Origin: Roseomonas xinghualingensis
Lineage (GTDB): Bacteria > Pseudomonadota > Alphaproteobacteria > Acetobacterales > Acetobacteraceae
Assembly: GCF_025791835.1 (NCBI RefSeq)
Contig: NZ_JAOXLP010000002.1
Location: 186,001 to 250,000 of the forward strand
DNA length: 64,000 nt
Reading direction: 5' to 3'
The position numbers and the translations under genes were made by a program. Within the stretch, counting starts at the first letter, position 1; every line of letters begins with the position of its first letter. Of the stretch, positions 62,866 through 64,000 are shown one piece after another. The notes beneath the pieces were generated by a model. It was not told the origin of the DNA and made no database searches. It was given only the letters and a program-made list of their open reading frames with translations.

Positions 62866-64000
62866 ATGGCCGAGCACATCCGCATCGGCGATGTCGCGCC
62901 GCGCGTGCACTATGTGGCCGACGGCACGCAAAGCGCCTTCGTCTTTCCTTTTCCGATCTTCGAGTCCGACGACATTGAACTGCATGTCGACGGGCTGCAC
63001 ATCCGCACCGGCTATGCCGTCTCCGGCGCGGGCAACTCGGATGGCGGCCTGCTCACCTTCGCCCGGCCGCCGGCCAAGGGCGCGCGCGTGGTGCTGCGCC
63101 GCCGCCTGGTGATGGAGCGCGTCACCGACTACCAGCCCAATGGCGTGCTGCGCGCCAAGACGCTGAATGACGAGCTGGACCGGCAGATGGCCGCGCTCCA
63201 GGAACTGCGCGAGGACCATTCTGGCGCGCTCCGCCAGAGCCCTGGCGAGGCCGGTGGCCAGTTTGTCCTTCCGTTGCGTTCCGCCCGCGCCAATCGCCTT
63301 CTTGGCTTCGACAGCATTGGCAACATCGCCATTTTCCCTCGCGGGGAGGCGACACTTTCCGCCCCCTTTCCCGGCGCGATCCCGCGCACGGTGGAGGACA
63401 AGCTGGCCGAGCGCCTCTCCGCCCGCGATTTCGGGGCGACCGGCGATGGCGTCACGGATGACGGCCCCGCGTTGCAGGCCGCGATGAATGCCGCCGCCGC
63501 CTCGGGCAAGCATCTCGATATCGGCGAGGGCACCTACCGCACGACCATTCCGCTCACCCTTCCGGGCGCCGCCGCCGGCCTGACCATGCGCGGTGCCATC
63601 CTTTATGCCGGCCTGGGGGGCGAGGCCGCGCTGACCCTCGGCGATGGTGGCGACACACGGAACCGCGCCCGGCTCTATCAGGGCCTGCGCGTGCTGCGCG
63701 CCATCCTCTCCTCCTGGGAGGATGAGCGTGACATCGGCATCCTCATCCGCAACCAGGATTCCGGCCTGATCGACATCCGCCAGGTGGAGAACTTCACCAT
63801 CGGCGTGCAGACCCTGGGGGTGGAGCGCGGATTCGAGGACAGCGTGGTGCATCTCGGCCGGATCGTGGACAACCGATACGGTCTGGATGTGCGCACCGCC
63901 AGCGCGGCGGGATGGAACACCTCTGTCCGCTACTATGGCGGCCACTTCGCGCATTCCCTGGCCACCTATCCGGAAAAGGACCGCTACGGCATCCGCCTCT
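62866..64000 (+). CDS. Tail spike/fibre with pectate-lyase-like beta-helix (partial)
   Basis: The reading frame is open to the window end (378 codons seen). Residues 1-110 resemble the T7 tail-fibre N-terminal adaptor that docks on the tail (VHYVADGTQSAFVFPFPIF, VLRAKTLNDELDRQMAALQE). After a linker, a right-handed beta-helix domain begins at SARDFGATGDGVTDDGPALQ, the signature of pectate-lyase-3-type depolymerases that cut host surface polysaccharide. The remainder continues the helix rungs (GLIDIRQVENFTIGVQT). GGAG lies before the ATG at 62866. Receptor glycan unknown. Confidence 0.85.
   Translation, partial: MAEHIRIGDVAPRVHYVADGTQSAFVFPFPIFESDDIELHVDGLHIRTGYAVSGAGNSDGGLLTFARPPAKGARVVLRRRLVMERVTDYQPNGVLRAKTLNDELDRQMAALQELREDHSGALRQSPGEAGGQFVLPLRSARANRLLGFDSIGNIAIFPRGEATLSAPFPGAIPRTVEDKLAERLSARDFGATGDGVTDDGPALQAAMNAAAASGKHLDIGEGTYRTTIPLTLPGAAAGLTMRGAILYAGLGGEAALTLGDGGDTRNRARLYQGLRVLRAILSSWEDERDIGILIRNQDSGLIDIRQVENFTIGVQTLGVERGFEDSVVHLGRIVDNRYGLDVRTASAAGWNTSVRYYGGHFAHSLATYPEKDRYGIRL

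Noticed and set aside
61828..63954. A 708-codon open frame on the minus strand opposite the tail genes
   Set aside because: It spans three plus-strand phage genes and their junctions, and the translation has no recognisable motif.

Overview
The window is very GC-rich, with strong G/C preference at third codon positions, and reads as chromosomal DNA of an alphaproteobacterium, most likely an aerobic Roseomonas-like member of the Acetobacteraceae. The evidence is gene order and protein type: a rpsF-rpsR-rplI-dnaB-alr-radA-cvpA-purF run, a fabD-fabG-acpP-fabF-mltG ... yicC-gmk run, a YfgM-like/bamB/der run, usg next to groESL, class I LysRS, and CIRCE control of groESL. No rRNA, tRNA, CRISPR array or insertion sequence was seen.

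Layout. 1-2.9 kb: end of a surface-glycan type cluster (GT4 glycosyltransferase, asparagine synthase). 3-5.7 kb: divergent YncE-like beta-propeller and secreted alpha/beta hydrolase around a Fur-box-like site. 5.7-8.6 kb: a B12 riboswitch driving a 33-codon leader ORF, a DUF1289 gene and metE. 8.7-15 kb: pyrC, a lipoprotein, a YfgM-like protein, bamB, der and an FkbM methyltransferase. 15-26.4 kb, minus strand: SDR, purF, cvpA, radA, mlaF, mlaE, alr, dnaB, cfa, rplI, rpsR, rpsF. 26.5-29.7 kb: an iron-uptake pair (PiuC-type hydroxylase and TonB-dependent siderophore receptor) with a promoter overlapped by a Fur-like site. 30.2-40 kb: the fatty-acid synthesis cluster, mltG, then inserted genes (DMT exporter, a rutA remnant, TerC, SDR), then yicC and gmk. 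40-49.4 kb: AEC transporter, usg, groESL with two CIRCE elements, a cold-shock-like protein, two stress-type small proteins, a DinG/XPD helicase and catalase. 49.5-54.3 kb: asd, and a lysS-mprF-like overlapping pair whose second protein carries only half of the lysyltransferase domain.

54.3-64 kb is the accessory part. An S24 (CI/LexA-like) repressor diverges from two small genes of unknown function. The shared promoter region carries an exact alphaproteobacterial LexA box (GTTC-N7-GTTC). A strong terminator follows, then a podovirus (T7-like) structural module: portal, scaffold, major capsid, tail tube A, tail tube B, internal virion protein and a tail spike with a pectate-lyase-like beta-helix that runs off the window. 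No terminase, integrase, replication or lysis gene lies between the repressor and the structural genes, and base composition matches the host. The module could be a long-resident defective prophage or a domesticated, SOS-controlled particle (a podovirus-type gene transfer agent). It is the strongest candidate here for something undescribed.
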